A stretch of 64,000 nucleotides of DNA from CAVSWT01 sp963731745 (GTDB taxonomy: Bacteria; Bacteroidota; Ignavibacteria; Ignavibacteriales; Ignavibacteriaceae): assembly GCA_963731745.1 (NCBI GenBank), contig CAVSWT010000018.1:1-64000 (forward strand), given 5' to 3'. How positions within the stretch are numbered: position 1 is the stretch's first letter; the number at the start of each line of letters is the position of its first letter. Of the stretch, positions 19,327 to 28,352 are shown in pieces. The notes beneath the pieces are model-generated. The model did not search any database, was not told the origin of the DNA, and saw nothing but the letters and a program-made list of their open reading frames with translations. The position numbers and the translations under genes are program-made.

Positions 19327-20430
19327 CTAATCCAGAGTATATCCTAAAATTGTAAAAGTGATAAAGAAGATTAAAATGAAGATGCCGACGTAATCTATTA
19401 ATTTATTCCTATAGCCTGCTTTAGTTTTTCTATCCCAGAAGGGGACTAATGCCCAAAGTAATATTGCAGCACCAAAGACAATTATTCCGAAAAGCTCTCC
19501 GCTGATAAATAACATTTCCCCGGGGAGGAATTTGAAGATTTGGAACATTCCCAGGAAATACCATTCCGGTCTTATTCCTATTGGCGCCGATGAAAAAGGG
19601 TCAGCCTTCTTTCCTAATTCCCAGGGGAAATAAACAGCAAGTATCGCCAAGATATTAATTACAATTAACCAAATGAGCAGTTCTCTTAAAACAAAATTCG
19701 GGAAGAAGGGAATACTTTGTTTTTCATTACCGTTATTTAACTTCCATTCATCGGGCTCTGCAATACCCTGGCGCTGAATTAACAGAAGATGAATGGTTAA
19801 TACGATTACAAAAATTCCGGGCAAGATTGCCACATGAAATCCAAAGAAACGTGACAGCGTAGCCCCGGTTACATCATCACCGCCTCTTAAAAGCTTAAGA
19901 ATATATTCACCCACCACAGGCAATTGTCCGGCGATATCTGTTCCGACTTTTGTGGCAAAAAATGCAAGTTCATTCCATGGAAGCAGATAACCGCTGAACC
20001 CGAAACCAAGCGATAAGAACAATAATAAAATTCCCGAATACCAGGTTAACTCTCTTGGTTCCCTGAAGGCCTTTAAAAAATAAACTGAGAACATGTGAAT
20101 TACGACTGCCAGTATCATTAAGTTTGCCGACCAGCTATGAACAGATCTTATCAGCCAGCCGAAATTAATTTTTGTACTTATAAATTGAACACTTTCAAAC
20201 GCAAGGTCTTCCGTACCTTTATAGTACATTAATAATAATATCCCGGTAACAACCTGAACGACAAATAGAAGCAGTGCTATGCCGCCGAAGTAATACCAGA
20301 TAGTTTCCCTGAACCTGGGAACAGATTTCTTCTTAGCAAATTCTTCAATCTGTTTTACCTGGTATCTTTTATCCAGCCAGTTATAAATCTTACTTTTGCG
20401 AATAGTCTTGACTGCTGTTATTTCTTCCAT
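19327..20430 (-). CDS. Cytochrome b (bc/b6f-type quinol oxidase core, fused b6 plus subunit IV)
   Basis: This 367-residue integral membrane protein binds two b haems through His98 and His112 in the helix with SVHSWSANLM and VVIHMF, and through His199 and His214 (FGFHVAIL, LTIHLLL). There are 13 residues between the first pair and 14 between the second; the 14-residue spacing is the b6-type arrangement. The quinol-site PEWY motif is at 288-291. About eight helices fit a single chain covering b6 and subunit IV. It starts 2 bp after the Rieske gene. Quinol oxidation with proton release is the known family role. Confidence 0.95.
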   Translation of the reverse strand: MEEITAVKTIRKSKIYNWLDKRYQVKQIEEFAKKKSVPRFRETIWYYFGGIALLLFVVQVVTGILLLMYYKGTEDLAFESVQFISTKINFGWLIRSVHSWSANLMILAVVIHMFSVYFLKAFREPRELTWYSGILLLFLSLGFGFSGYLLPWNELAFFATKVGTDIAGQLPVVGEYILKLLRGGDDVTGATLSRFFGFHVAILPGIFVIVLTIHLLLIQRQGIAEPDEWKLNNGNEKQSIPFFPNFVLRELLIWLIVINILAILAVYFPWELGKKADPFSSAPIGIRPEWYFLGMFQIFKFLPGEMLFISGELFGIIVFGAAILLWALVPFWDRKTKAGYRNKLIDYVGIFILIFFITFTILGYTLD

Positions 20431-20432
20431 TA

Positions 20433-20891
20433 TCAGCTCGCATCTTTATAGATGAACACATCATCATTTTTAATTGCAACATTATATTTATCAAGCGGGG
20501 AGGGAGGAGGCCCGCTTATATTTTTTCCATTTAAATCATATTTACCGTTATGGCAGGCGCAGTAAATTTGTCCGAAATCTTTTCGGTATTGAACCAGACA
20601 ACTTAAATGAGTACATACAGCACTGAAAGCAATATATTCTCCGTCAGATTTTCTTATTACAATTACCGGCTTGTTTCCGAACTTAACTATCTTGCCGCTG
20701 TCTTTAGCCATGTCTTCTGACTTGCCGATATTCAGTTGTGAAATTTTTAATTCTTTTGCTTTGGGTGGTTCAAGGTAATTAAAGATTGGATAGAGGATTG
20801 CTAACAGCCAGGCAAAGAAACCGCCTTTTAGAATTTTGTTTAAGAAATTTCTCCGCCCGATTTTTTTTGTATCTTCAAAATTTTTAATCAT
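20433..20891 (-). CDS. Rieske [2Fe-2S] iron-sulfur protein of the bc-type complex
   Basis: I place the start at ATG 20891 (152 residues). The frame is open to 21095, but that extension reads through two copies of a dispersed repeat and is not protein-like. From 20891 the protein opens with a Tat-like GRRNFLNKILKGG signal and a membrane anchor (FFAWLLAILYPIF). The cluster-binding motifs are Cys93-Thr-His95-Leu-Ser-Cys98 and Cys111-Ala-Cys113-His114, with a typical GPPPSPL loop afterwards. It passes electrons from quinol at the cytochrome b site to a c-type cytochrome, here probably the 11-haem protein encoded two genes downstream. It is the first gene of the operon. Confidence 0.93.
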   Translation of the reverse strand: MIKNFEDTKKIGRRNFLNKILKGGFFAWLLAILYPIFNYLEPPKAKELKISQLNIGKSEDMAKDSGKIVKFGNKPVIVIRKSDGEYIAFSAVCTHLSCLVQYRKDFGQIYCACHNGKYDLNGKNISGPPPSPLDKYNVAIKNDDVFIYKDAS

Positions 20892-20935
20892 AGCATATAA
20901 AGAAGTTTTTGATTTAAACCCATTGTGTAAATACG

Positions 20936-21092
20936 ATTCAGTGTGTATTGTCATTTCGAGGAAGTCTTCGACCGAAAAATCTTTTACTAAGTATCGAATA
21001 AGATTTCTCCCTTCAGTGTAAATGACCGCAACACTTGGTATTGTCATTTCGAATGAGTCTTCGAGTGAGAAATCTTCTTCGCTCCAATCGAC
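20936..21092. repeat. Two copies of a dispersed GTCATTTCGA...GAAATCTT repeat
   Basis: TGTCATTTCGAGGAAGTCTTC near 20949 and TGTCATTTCGAATGAGTC near 21041 each run into a GAAAAATCTT or GAGAAATCTT arm. They resemble the short dispersed intergenic elements common in Bacteroidota. Both lie just upstream of the Rieske start and create a false N-terminal extension of its frame. Confidence 0.6.
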
Positions 21093-21334
21093 CAATCCAC
21101 TGTTTACACAACTGACTTTATTAGTAAAGATTTATGCCAATGAGAAAAGCTTTGAAAATGAAGCTATTTTAAGGTTTGATAATTAATGAACGAGAAATCA
21201 ATTACACAATAAATTGATTTAAGTTTGAAATGAGCTGTAATAGTAAATATTGAAGTGAGTAATGGATTGCACAGTGTGAAATTAGCAAAACAAATATAAA
21301 TTTCGTTTAAGAACTTTTAATTAAACAACAATTT

Positions 21335-22090
21335 CTAAACTCCGTATTTTTCATTCAATGGTGAATTTATAATATCACGAAGCTTTATTTGCAACGCATC
21401 GGTATCATCTTTTGTTAATCCGGTTGTTGGAATTAATGGATGAATAATTACTTCTGATATTCCCGGGCTGGCTTTTCCTTTAAATAATCCTTTACGCTGC
21501 AGCCTTATCCAGTTTGTTGTAAACGTTATAGGTAAAATCGGTATTTGCTTTTTAACTGCTAATGAAACCGAGCCCGCTTTAAATTCAGCTAGTTTTGGTG
21601 CAGCTTTGGATATTGTGCCTTCGGGAAGAATTACCAGTGGATACCCTTCATCAATTACTTCCATCATTTTTTTAAACGCTTTTATTAATCTCATTTTATT
21701 TTTCCGGTCGACTAATATGTTCATGCCTGATGTATAAAATATATGGAACAACGGCCACTTTTCAACTTCTTGTTTACCGGTAAATACAAAGTATTGTTTA
21801 AACATTGAGTAAAGGCAGGGAATATCTAAAAACGAGCTGTGGTTAGAGCAAATTAAAAAGGGCTTATCTTCTATGATATTTTTCCTGCCTTTAATTTTCA
21901 TATGAACGCCTGCACAAAACAAAAACACCTTCCCGTAGAACTTCATAATTTTGAAGGCAGATGGGAATCGTTCTTTGTTAGCCAGGAAAAAACGAAGGAA
22001 CGGATAAAGTAAAACTAAAAGCAATACAAAACATGTGAGAAGATATATTTTGTAAATAAACCTGAAGGGATATAAAAAAATGAAATTCAT
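21335..22090 (-). CDS. plsC: 1-acyl-sn-glycerol-3-phosphate acyltransferase (PlsC family)
   Basis: This 251-residue membrane-associated acyltransferase has an N-terminal hydrophobic helix (about 12-35). The catalytic HX4D motif is in CSNHSSFLDIP, the phosphate-binding motif is VILPEGTISK and a further block is PILPITF. Family members acylate lysophosphatidic acid to make phosphatidic acid, the precursor of membrane phospholipids. It stands alone between spacers, leftward like its neighbours. Paralogues acting on other glycerolipids share the same motifs, so the exact substrate is inferred. Confidence 0.88.
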   Translation of the reverse strand: MNFIFLYPFRFIYKIYLLTCFVLLLVLLYPFLRFFLANKERFPSAFKIMKFYGKVFLFCAGVHMKIKGRKNIIEDKPFLICSNHSSFLDIPCLYSMFKQYFVFTGKQEVEKWPLFHIFYTSGMNILVDRKNKMRLIKAFKKMMEVIDEGYPLVILPEGTISKAAPKLAEFKAGSVSLAVKKQIPILPITFTTNWIRLQRKGLFKGKASPGISEVIIHPLIPTTGLTKDDTDALQIKLRDIINSPLNEKYGV

Positions 22091-22289
22091 TAAAAGTCTG
22101 CCCTATTCAAGTAAAAGATTAATGAAGAGATATAATTTTCGAATTGAAATTAAATGAACGAAATCTAATGTGCAATAAAAATATAAATTTTATTTAACGA
22201 TCGAATCGCTATTTATTATTTTTTTCTTATCTATTGACTTTTTACTTATTAAAGAGGTTAGGTGCGGTATATTAAAAATGAAAAACAAT

Positions 22290-22748
22290 TTAATTAACAT
22301 AGGTTGTTTTGATTTTGAGTAATTCACCTACTTTCATAATGGCTTTAGCATTCTCCACGGGAAAATCTGTCTTACTTGCATCATAAGCTGAACTTTGTTG
22401 AAATTCTTTAACTCCTTCTTGCATACCATATGAAATCCAATTTAGTTGTCTTGATGCTTTCAAAATATTCGATTTAGAGGGTAATCGAAAAATGATTTTA
22501 ACCATTCCATAAAAAAGAATCATATTGCATTTTGTAATAATTTCTGCTGATTTCTTTTGGACTTCCAATGAAATATCTTTATCTGAAACTGCATTCGTTA
22601 TTTTAGCTTGATTGGCAAGTAAGATATAGCTAATACTTCCTAAAACACTTTTTAGTTCTTGGATTGGATCAATAATTAACTTTAGGATAAATTGACCGGA
22701 TACAAAAATTGAAATTCCCCCTAGGACTGTTAAAATAAATGTCGTCAT
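22290..22748 (-). CDS. Unknown protein with one N-terminal membrane helix
   Basis: This 152-residue protein starts with a hydrophobic segment (MTTFILTVLGGISIFVSGQF) followed by a mostly helical soluble part. That part includes DPIQELKSVLGSISY and a basic patch around LPSKSNILKASRQLNWISYG. Similar small one-helix proteins of unknown function occur in many bacteria, but I recognise no named family. It lies beside a repeat-rich spacer and a broken nuclease gene. Confidence 0.65.
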   Translation of the reverse strand: MTTFILTVLGGISIFVSGQFILKLIIDPIQELKSVLGSISYILLANQAKITNAVSDKDISLEVQKKSAEIITKCNMILFYGMVKIIFRLPSKSNILKASRQLNWISYGMQEGVKEFQQSSAYDASKTDFPVENAKAIMKVGELLKIKTTYVN

Positions 22749-22789
22749 TTTCTTAATTAAATTTCACATAGTTAGTTTATAATATTTTA

Positions 22790-22970
22790 AGTACCCAACG
22801 AAGTTGTGCTTAAACCGCAGTCCAAAACAAGACTGCAAAATGAAACACAACTGCCGAAGAATGAACAAAACTTGCTTAACTTTCTTCAATCAAGCACGGT
22901 TTACAAGTAAAATAATTAGTTCGAACACCTTGAGCAAGTTTACCGAAACGAAACGACTATCTTGTAAATT
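22790..22970. repeat. Structured intergenic region with nested and interleaved inverted repeats
   Basis: An outer arm GTTGTGCTT (22803-22811) pairs imperfectly with AAACACAAC (22843-22851), enclosing a perfect GCAGTC (22817-22822)/GACTGC (22831-22836) stem. To its right, AAACTTGCT (22868-22876) pairs with AGCAAGTTT (22933-22941). That pair interleaves with TTTACAAG (22900-22907)/CTTGTAAA (22961-22968). The base composition is less AT-biased than the surroundings. It lies downstream of the broken nuclease gene (leftward), and its function is unknown. Confidence 0.55.
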
Positions 22971-23021
22971 ATAATTTGCCGAGAACGCCTATGTTGTCAG
23001 CCTAACCTTCTTGTAATACTT

Positions 23022-24757
23022 CTACCTTTCTTTTTCATATAATATTTTTTTCGCTTCTCTCAAATCAATTTTAGCGTGATTACCATGCTTCTCTAACAAA
23101 TGTAGAAGATTAGAACCATTTAATAAAGTTAAAGGTTTTCCTTTCGAAAATGCATAAGCATCGGGGCCATAATCAGCAGTTGAAACAAGAATTCCTTTTG
23201 TCGCTCCTTCATTCAAAACTGTTCCGTATAAATCTCTAACCGCAGAAACACCTACAGTGTTTGTATATCTTTTAGCTTGGATAACTATTTTCCCACCTCG
23301 TATTGGATCGGGATCAAATGCAACAGCATCAACTCCACCATCGCGGCTTGCTTGAGTAACTTTTACTTCACCACCATTAGACTGGAATTCTTTCTCAAAT
23401 AATTCTCGAATTAAATGTTCAAAATCTTCCCAGTCCATCGCAGCAAGATTGGTTGAAGTATCTAATTGATTAGCAACTTCATAGCTTTCGACAAATCTTT
23501 TATCAACTTTGCTAATCTGTAGAATTGGTTGTATTGGAGTAATACTACTTAATTTACTACTTGCAACACCCTTCAAATTCTTAAAACAAGTTTTGGGATC
23601 AACATTGGCTAAGTCGATTTGGATAAACTCATTTTTCTTTACTTGGATGCTTAGAATACAATTATTCTCTTCTTTTCCTGTTGCTTTGTTTATTGCTTTT
23701 ATCCAGCCATTAAATGATATTGCGTCAATTGCTTTGACGGAATCTGCTTCAAATAATTCGTGAATTGTTCGAAGAGTGATTTTATACATTGCCTCATCAA
23801 ACATCTTTGTTTGGAGTGATTCAGATATAAAGGATTCTTTGAGTTCTTTTCTAGAAGCAATGTATTTAACTTCTTTTATTTTAGGTAAGGATTCTATAGT
23901 TGGAAGTTTATATTCCACTATAAGAATTTTATTTTCTGGATTATACTCTAATTCATAATTTTTGGTAAAAGATTCTGGATAACTTGAATTATTAAGCACC
24001 ATTTCACAATATTCAATAATAGAATCTTCGTTTTGATTTAAATAAGAATCTTTCATTTCATCTATTTTTGCATTATAATCTTTTTGCTCTTGAGTAAAGA
24101 TTTCCTTTCGTTTTTCCCATTCAACTGTTTCTGCTTCCCATTTTTTTATTTCACGCTCATAATCTCTATCAAATTGAAGGTTAATTTTATCAAGTAAGAT
24201 TTTTTGTTCACCCCACTCTGAAATAGCATTTAAAACTTATTTTCATAATCTTGAATTTTCTTTTCTTTTTTAGAGCTAATAAGTTTTTCCAAAAAAGTAA
24301 ATGTGGGGACAAACTCGGAAGATTCCCTATCGGGTTTGATTGGATAATCATTATAACTTTTCTTTTCTGGCTTATCTGGACAATTTTCGGGAAATTTACT
24401 TTTCTTTTTTAGACTATCCCAATTTACAGTATCATCAATAAATAAAGTGTGTGTAAGTAAATTATCAATTTCTTCTAATGCTCTCTTAGCTTCACCAGAT
24501 CTTTCATTTGCTTCTTCGAAATTAGCTTCTCTTTCATCAGCATTTTTTCTTTTTGTTGAAATAATGTCCCACTTTTCCGTCCACTTTTGTGCTTGCAGAT
24601 TAGCCTTGTTTTCTAACATTGTCAAATCTGGTGCAGATATGATCCGGTGTTCAGTTAAACCATTGTGATACATTTCTAATGAATACTTTAGAATTCTGGT
24701 ATTAGAAACATTGTAATGAGCTTGTGCTTTACCAATTTGAATTAAGCTATCAGCCAT
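23022..24757 (-). pseudogene. Mrr-like restriction endonuclease with long coiled-coil N-terminus, one frame break
   Basis: The C-terminal frame (23022-24056) carries a PD-(D/E)XK nuclease of the Mrr type: WEDFEHLIRELFEKEF, then SRDGGVDAVAF and the QxK motif VIQAKRYTN. Reading back in this frame past the ATG continues coding-like codons (ISEWGEQKILLDKIN, EREIKKWEAETVEWEKR) to a stop at the end of the upstream frame (24230-24757). That frame has the same charged, coiled-coil style. Adding one base to the A4 run at 24232-24235 joins them into a protein of about 575 residues (YENKFLNAISEWG). Mrr nucleases cut modified DNA, and this may be a solitary defence nuclease. No methylase is adjacent. The break may be a sequencing indel. 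Confidence 0.78.
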
Positions 24758-25115
24758 ATAATCCTCTAAATATAAAATTTTTAATTAGGTTTTAAAATAC
24801 GATTCATAATTAGATTACTATTATGTAAGTCTTGCACTTATGTTTTTTAATTCTTCTGTTTATAATTCATTGGCTTTTGATATTTATTTCGTTTGCTTCC
24901 CTTATTCATGCAGGCTTTACCTATAAATGCGATTGCGGATTTCAAATTAAATTAACACTCAAAAAAAATGTAAGTAAAATATTTTTAAAAAACATCTTTA
25001 TAAGTACGATTAATTATTAACATCAATAAAATTCATTTCATAATATTTCTTAAAATCCAGTACTCTTTACTTTCCTGTGGCTCCTGCTCGCCTATAAATG
25101 TTAGTTATAATATTA
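24758..25115. other. 358-bp intergenic stretch
   Basis: This AT-rich spacer has a 62-codon TTG-initiated frame at 24832-25020 that I do not accept as a gene. It should hold the promoter of the leftward nuclease gene. No clear hairpin or RNA was seen. Confidence 0.5.
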
Positions 25116-26156
25116 TCACTTCAAATATTCTATCGCAAAGTTTATTACATTATCTTTACCGGATTTAATATCTGCCGCAGAATTTTCAATTAAATGATCA
25201 GGCACAATACCTTTGCCTTCGTAACAGTTACCGTCGGGTGTAGTTGTTAGTCGGCAGGGAAAAGTAAATGTCCATCCATTCGGTAGTTGAGCAATACTGA
25301 TGATATCTCCAAACGCACCGAAGGTTGTATCTCCAATTTGAGTTGTGTAAGAAAGGTTTTTGAATATTTCCGTTAAATACTCTGAACCGCTTGCTGAAAA
25401 TCTGTTTGTTAATAAAACAGTGTTTTTGGAATAACTTAATATTCCTTCTCGCGGCGAAATTGATATAGGGAATTTGCCGCTTAAATCATTATGGCCGGGC
25501 CCAACTTTTGTCCGCTGATAGAAATAAGTAATCTCTCTATCAATAAAAGCTGACGCTATTATATCACCAGTTGCACGCAGCCCGCCACCGTTATTTCTCA
25601 CGTCAACAATAATAGCTTTGCAAACCGCTAAATCAGTTAAAGCTTTATCTATATCATAGGCCCAATTCAAGTCGTTGCTTCCGGTTAAAGCAAAAGATGC
25701 TATATGAATGTATCCAATATTATTGTTTTTTATTTTGCCGTAAGTAATTAGACCGAAGCCGACAGTATTTACATTTTCTAATTTTGAAGTTTTAATTAGT
25801 TCAAGGCTAAAATCGTTTGTTGTTCTTTTTGCTAACTCAGAAGAATTGAAACTTTTTGAATAATCTTCATTAAATAATTTTGTATGTCCGTCATTTAAAT
25901 TTGATAAAAGGCCTGTCATAATATCCCACAATTCATTCGAGGTTGTTGATGCATTTATTTTTGAACCATACACAGTTCGCAGTGAATCCCAATTCACAGA
26001 TTTTACACTGAATAATGCATAGTTCTCGTCAAAGGTTTTCCAAAGGACATCAAAATTACTTTTAGGATTATTTATCGGTTCCGGGCCTAAAAGCATTTCC
26101 TCACAGCCGGCAAAAAGCAAAGCGAACAATAAAATTAATATATTTTGTTTCTTCAT
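25116..26156 (-). CDS. S41-family peptidase, predicted lipoprotein
   Basis: I start at ATG 26156 because it begins a lipoprotein signal (MKKQNILILLFALLFAGCEE, lipobox before Cys18). The longer frame to 26180 would overlap the neighbour and has no signal. Residues about 30-110 form the helical N-terminal S41 domain with NDGHTKLF. The catalytic domain follows, with IVDVRNNGGG and a likely nucleophile Ser in LLTNRFSASGSEYL. The position of the CtpA lysine is TTFGAFGD, with Ala instead of Lys, so the mechanism may resemble the tricorn/IRBP-like S41B branch. It lies 12 bp after the beta-barrel gene on the same strand. It is probably anchored in the outer membrane or on the periplasmic side. Confidence 0.88.
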   Translation of the reverse strand: MKKQNILILLFALLFAGCEEMLLGPEPINNPKSNFDVLWKTFDENYALFSVKSVNWDSLRTVYGSKINASTTSNELWDIMTGLLSNLNDGHTKLFNEDYSKSFNSSELAKRTTNDFSLELIKTSKLENVNTVGFGLITYGKIKNNNIGYIHIASFALTGSNDLNWAYDIDKALTDLAVCKAIIVDVRNNGGGLRATGDIIASAFIDREITYFYQRTKVGPGHNDLSGKFPISISPREGILSYSKNTVLLTNRFSASGSEYLTEIFKNLSYTTQIGDTTFGAFGDIISIAQLPNGWTFTFPCRLTTTPDGNCYEGKGIVPDHLIENSAADIKSGKDNVINFAIEYLK

Positions 26157-26167
26157 TTTTATAATTC

Positions 26168-26956
26168 TTAAAACTGCCAAAATAAACCCGCCCGTACATT
26201 ATTCATATACATGCTAACTTCTTTGGGTTTATTATAAAGCGAATAAAAAAATTCATATTCGATTTGTAAACCAAAACTTTGACTAATAGGTGTATGATAA
26301 GCCAGAATTGTATTTATGAAAAAATTATTAGGGAAGAATACCATCTTATCAAACAAATCAACTTTATAGATGTTCGTAGAGTATGAATAGTTTTCACTTG
26401 GTGAATATTTTGGTCGGGATATATTACTTACTACTGGTGAACTAAGCCGGGCTGAAATATATTCTTTTTGATTAAAGCTATAGATTAATGCAAGCTCAAT
26501 GTTTAATGAGTGATTCCAATACCAGGATTTAATTGCAAGATTATCATTTATGTAGCGGTAATCTGAAAGACTAAAAAAAGAAGAAAGTGAAGCGCCGATA
26601 AAAAGTTCGAGTTGATTGTCTGGTTTTATCAAATCAGTTAAATAGTGAAGGTAAGAATATTTTACTTTTCCGCGCCAATTATTAGTATTAAAAATTGAAT
26701 TGATGCTGCCGAGATAATCAGAATAATATGAAAGCTCGAATGAGTGTATTGCAGATTCACCTTTGTACATAAACTGAATTGACGGCGTAATACCAATTCC
26801 CCTAAAAAAAAGTGGGGAGGCGTGATCATCCTTTAAATGAAAATCAGTTAAACCGAAGTGAATCCCTATATGGTTTCTTTCCTGGGCGAAAGAATTACTA
26901 AAAAATAGAATTAACAAAAATAAAAGCTTAGTAAAATTACAATTTGATAAACGCAT
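26168..26956 (-). CDS. Predicted outer-membrane beta-barrel protein
   Basis: The 262-residue product has a signal peptide (KLLFLLILFFSNSFAQ). Alternating aromatic/polar beta strands follow, and the chain ends in Phe (AGLFWQF), as expected for an outer-membrane barrel. No family could be named. It is immediately upstream of the S41 lipoprotein, so the two are likely co-expressed and may act together at the outer membrane. Confidence 0.75.
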   Translation of the reverse strand: MRLSNCNFTKLLFLLILFFSNSFAQERNHIGIHFGLTDFHLKDDHASPLFFRGIGITPSIQFMYKGESAIHSFELSYYSDYLGSINSIFNTNNWRGKVKYSYLHYLTDLIKPDNQLELFIGASLSSFFSLSDYRYINDNLAIKSWYWNHSLNIELALIYSFNQKEYISARLSSPVVSNISRPKYSPSENYSYSTNIYKVDLFDKMVFFPNNFFINTILAYHTPISQSFGLQIEYEFFYSLYNKPKEVSMYMNNVRAGLFWQF

Positions 26957-27245
26957 TTATTCTCTCTGTTGGAATAATTTAATTATCATTGTAACTGAAG
27001 TTGCCCGAAACTGTCATTCTGAACGAAGTGAATTAATAATCAATTTGTATTCAATATAAAACTTGCCGGGTATCAAAATGCGCTTCCCCAAATGGTCTTG
27101 GCTCTGAAAAAATGCGATTGCGTTATCAATTAATTTTAATCGAGTGGAATGTAGTTAAAAGTATGTTAAAAAACATTGGCAGGTTCTTAATTATTAAAAA
27201 TGTTATGAGGCAAAGCTATTAATATTAAATATTTAAAAAAGTTTT

Positions 27246-27650
27246 TTATTTTCTAAAAGCTTCACCTGCAATGTAAGTATCAAAAAATTCTTGAAACTTT
27301 ACAATTTTTTTATCTTTAAATACAATGATATGAACAAAATCTGATTCATAAATTTTTCCGGTTGGTATTGCTAAACATTTCATATCCCCAATTACTGCAA
27401 CAGTGTCATGATCAGATAACATTTTTCTTGGTTGCAAAGCCAATATATCTTCATTCTGTTTACCGATATTCAACCATTCTAAAAAACCCTCGTGACCATG
27501 GCGAGTACCGCCAGCTGGATTAAATGGATTTGAAGGTTCGCCCCATTCAACATCCGGACTTAAAATTTTAAGTATAGCGTTTATATTTTTGTCAAAAAAG
27601 TATGAATAAAGATTCTGAACAATTTTAATGTTTTCATTCTGTGAATTCAT
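27246..27650 (-). CDS. SnoaL/NTF2-like family protein
   Basis: This 134-residue protein has the alpha+beta cone fold pattern of SnoaL-like proteins. An N-terminal helix pair (IKIVQNLYSYFFDKNINAIL) leads to LSPDVEWGEPSNPFNPAGG, and the final strands contain FVHIIVFKDKKIVKFQEFFD. Family members include ketosteroid-isomerase-like enzymes and ligand-binding proteins. The substrate cannot be inferred. It is a monocistronic, leftward, cytosolic gene. Confidence 0.85.
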   Translation of the reverse strand: MNSQNENIKIVQNLYSYFFDKNINAILKILSPDVEWGEPSNPFNPAGGTRHGHEGFLEWLNIGKQNEDILALQPRKMLSDHDTVAVIGDMKCLAIPTGKIYESDFVHIIVFKDKKIVKFQEFFDTYIAGEAFRK

Positions 27651-27705
27651 ATATGTACTTTCTAAAGATTTTATTTAGATCAAAATGACTTCGTCTTCTT
27701 TAAAA

Positions 27706-28152
27706 TTATTTTATTTCAAAGGGATTAGAGTATGTTGTATCAGCTACGCTTTTTGTTAATGGATAATATTTAAGTACAAAACGATAAGTTCCTATTGAAT
27801 CAACAATCTCTAATTTTTCCGACTGCAATGCATATGTATAAATTTCATTTTGTTTTATTGTATCTAATGAATTTAGACATCTTATATTCATATACTGAAA
27901 CTTAAAATTATCAGACCAAACATTGTTACGGTTAATTTGATAAAACATTTCAAGATAGGTATTGCATCTTAAGACTACCTGGATTTCAGAATCGGATTTG
28001 TTTTTTACTGAGACAATTATATCATTCGATTTTGAATAAGATGTTTTATCTGTTTGCAGGTAAACTTTATCTAATGAATTATTCGTTTCAATAGAATTTT
28101 GACAGCTATTAAAACTTAGAATTAGAACTATAAATAAAAATACTATTCTCAT
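27706..28152 (-). CDS. Small lipoprotein of unknown function
   Basis: The 148-residue protein has a lipoprotein signal (IVFLFIVLILSFNSCQNS, lipobox Cys17). The mature part looks like one beta-sandwich, with TDKTSYSKSNDIIVSVKNKS and a final YRFVLKYYPL strand. This resembles Ig-like macroglobulin-type domains, but I assign no family. It is likely anchored to the inner or outer membrane on the periplasmic side. Confidence 0.7.
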   Translation of the reverse strand: MRIVFLFIVLILSFNSCQNSIETNNSLDKVYLQTDKTSYSKSNDIIVSVKNKSDSEIQVVLRCNTYLEMFYQINRNNVWSDNFKFQYMNIRCLNSLDTIKQNEIYTYALQSEKLEIVDSIGTYRFVLKYYPLTKSVADTTYSNPFEIK

Positions 28153-28251
28153 AATATTACCCCTTTATGAATTTGCCCAAAACCTTTTAGAACAATTAAT
28201 TCTTCTCTATTGATTTTCTATTTATTAAAGATATTAGTTGTATAAGCATTT

Positions 28252-28291
28252 GCGGTGTTAACTTTTTATTTATTTATTTTGTTAACACCGC
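28252..28291. repeat. 11-bp perfect inverted repeat GCGGTGTTAAC with T-rich 18-nt loop
   Basis: GCGGTGTTAAC at 28252-28262 and GTTAACACCGC at 28281-28291 enclose an all A/T spacer. Variants of the same word recur at 28889-28898, 29005-29015 and 29081-29088, so it belongs to a local repeat family. It lies in the gap between the VOC gene and the lipoprotein gene. Confidence 0.7.
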
Positions 28292-28352
28292 TGTAAATAA
28301 GTTCAAGTTCAATTCGCCAAATCTATATTAGAGATTCGTTGTTATTCATTAG

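Noticed and set aside
20892..21095. N-terminal extension of the Rieske frame
   Set aside because: It reads through two dispersed repeats and is not like Rieske proteins, which begin near the Tat-like signal at 20891.
22793..23010. Possible integron attC site or cassette boundary
   Set aside because: An RYYYAAC-like box and a palindromic core are present and TTGTCAGCC near 22995 recalls Vibrio repeats, but no matching GTTRRRY end was found, and no integron integrase or cassette array is visible.
24832..25020. 62-codon hydrophobic frame
   Set aside because: It begins at TTG, has no ribosome site and no family, and lies in a promoter-containing spacer.
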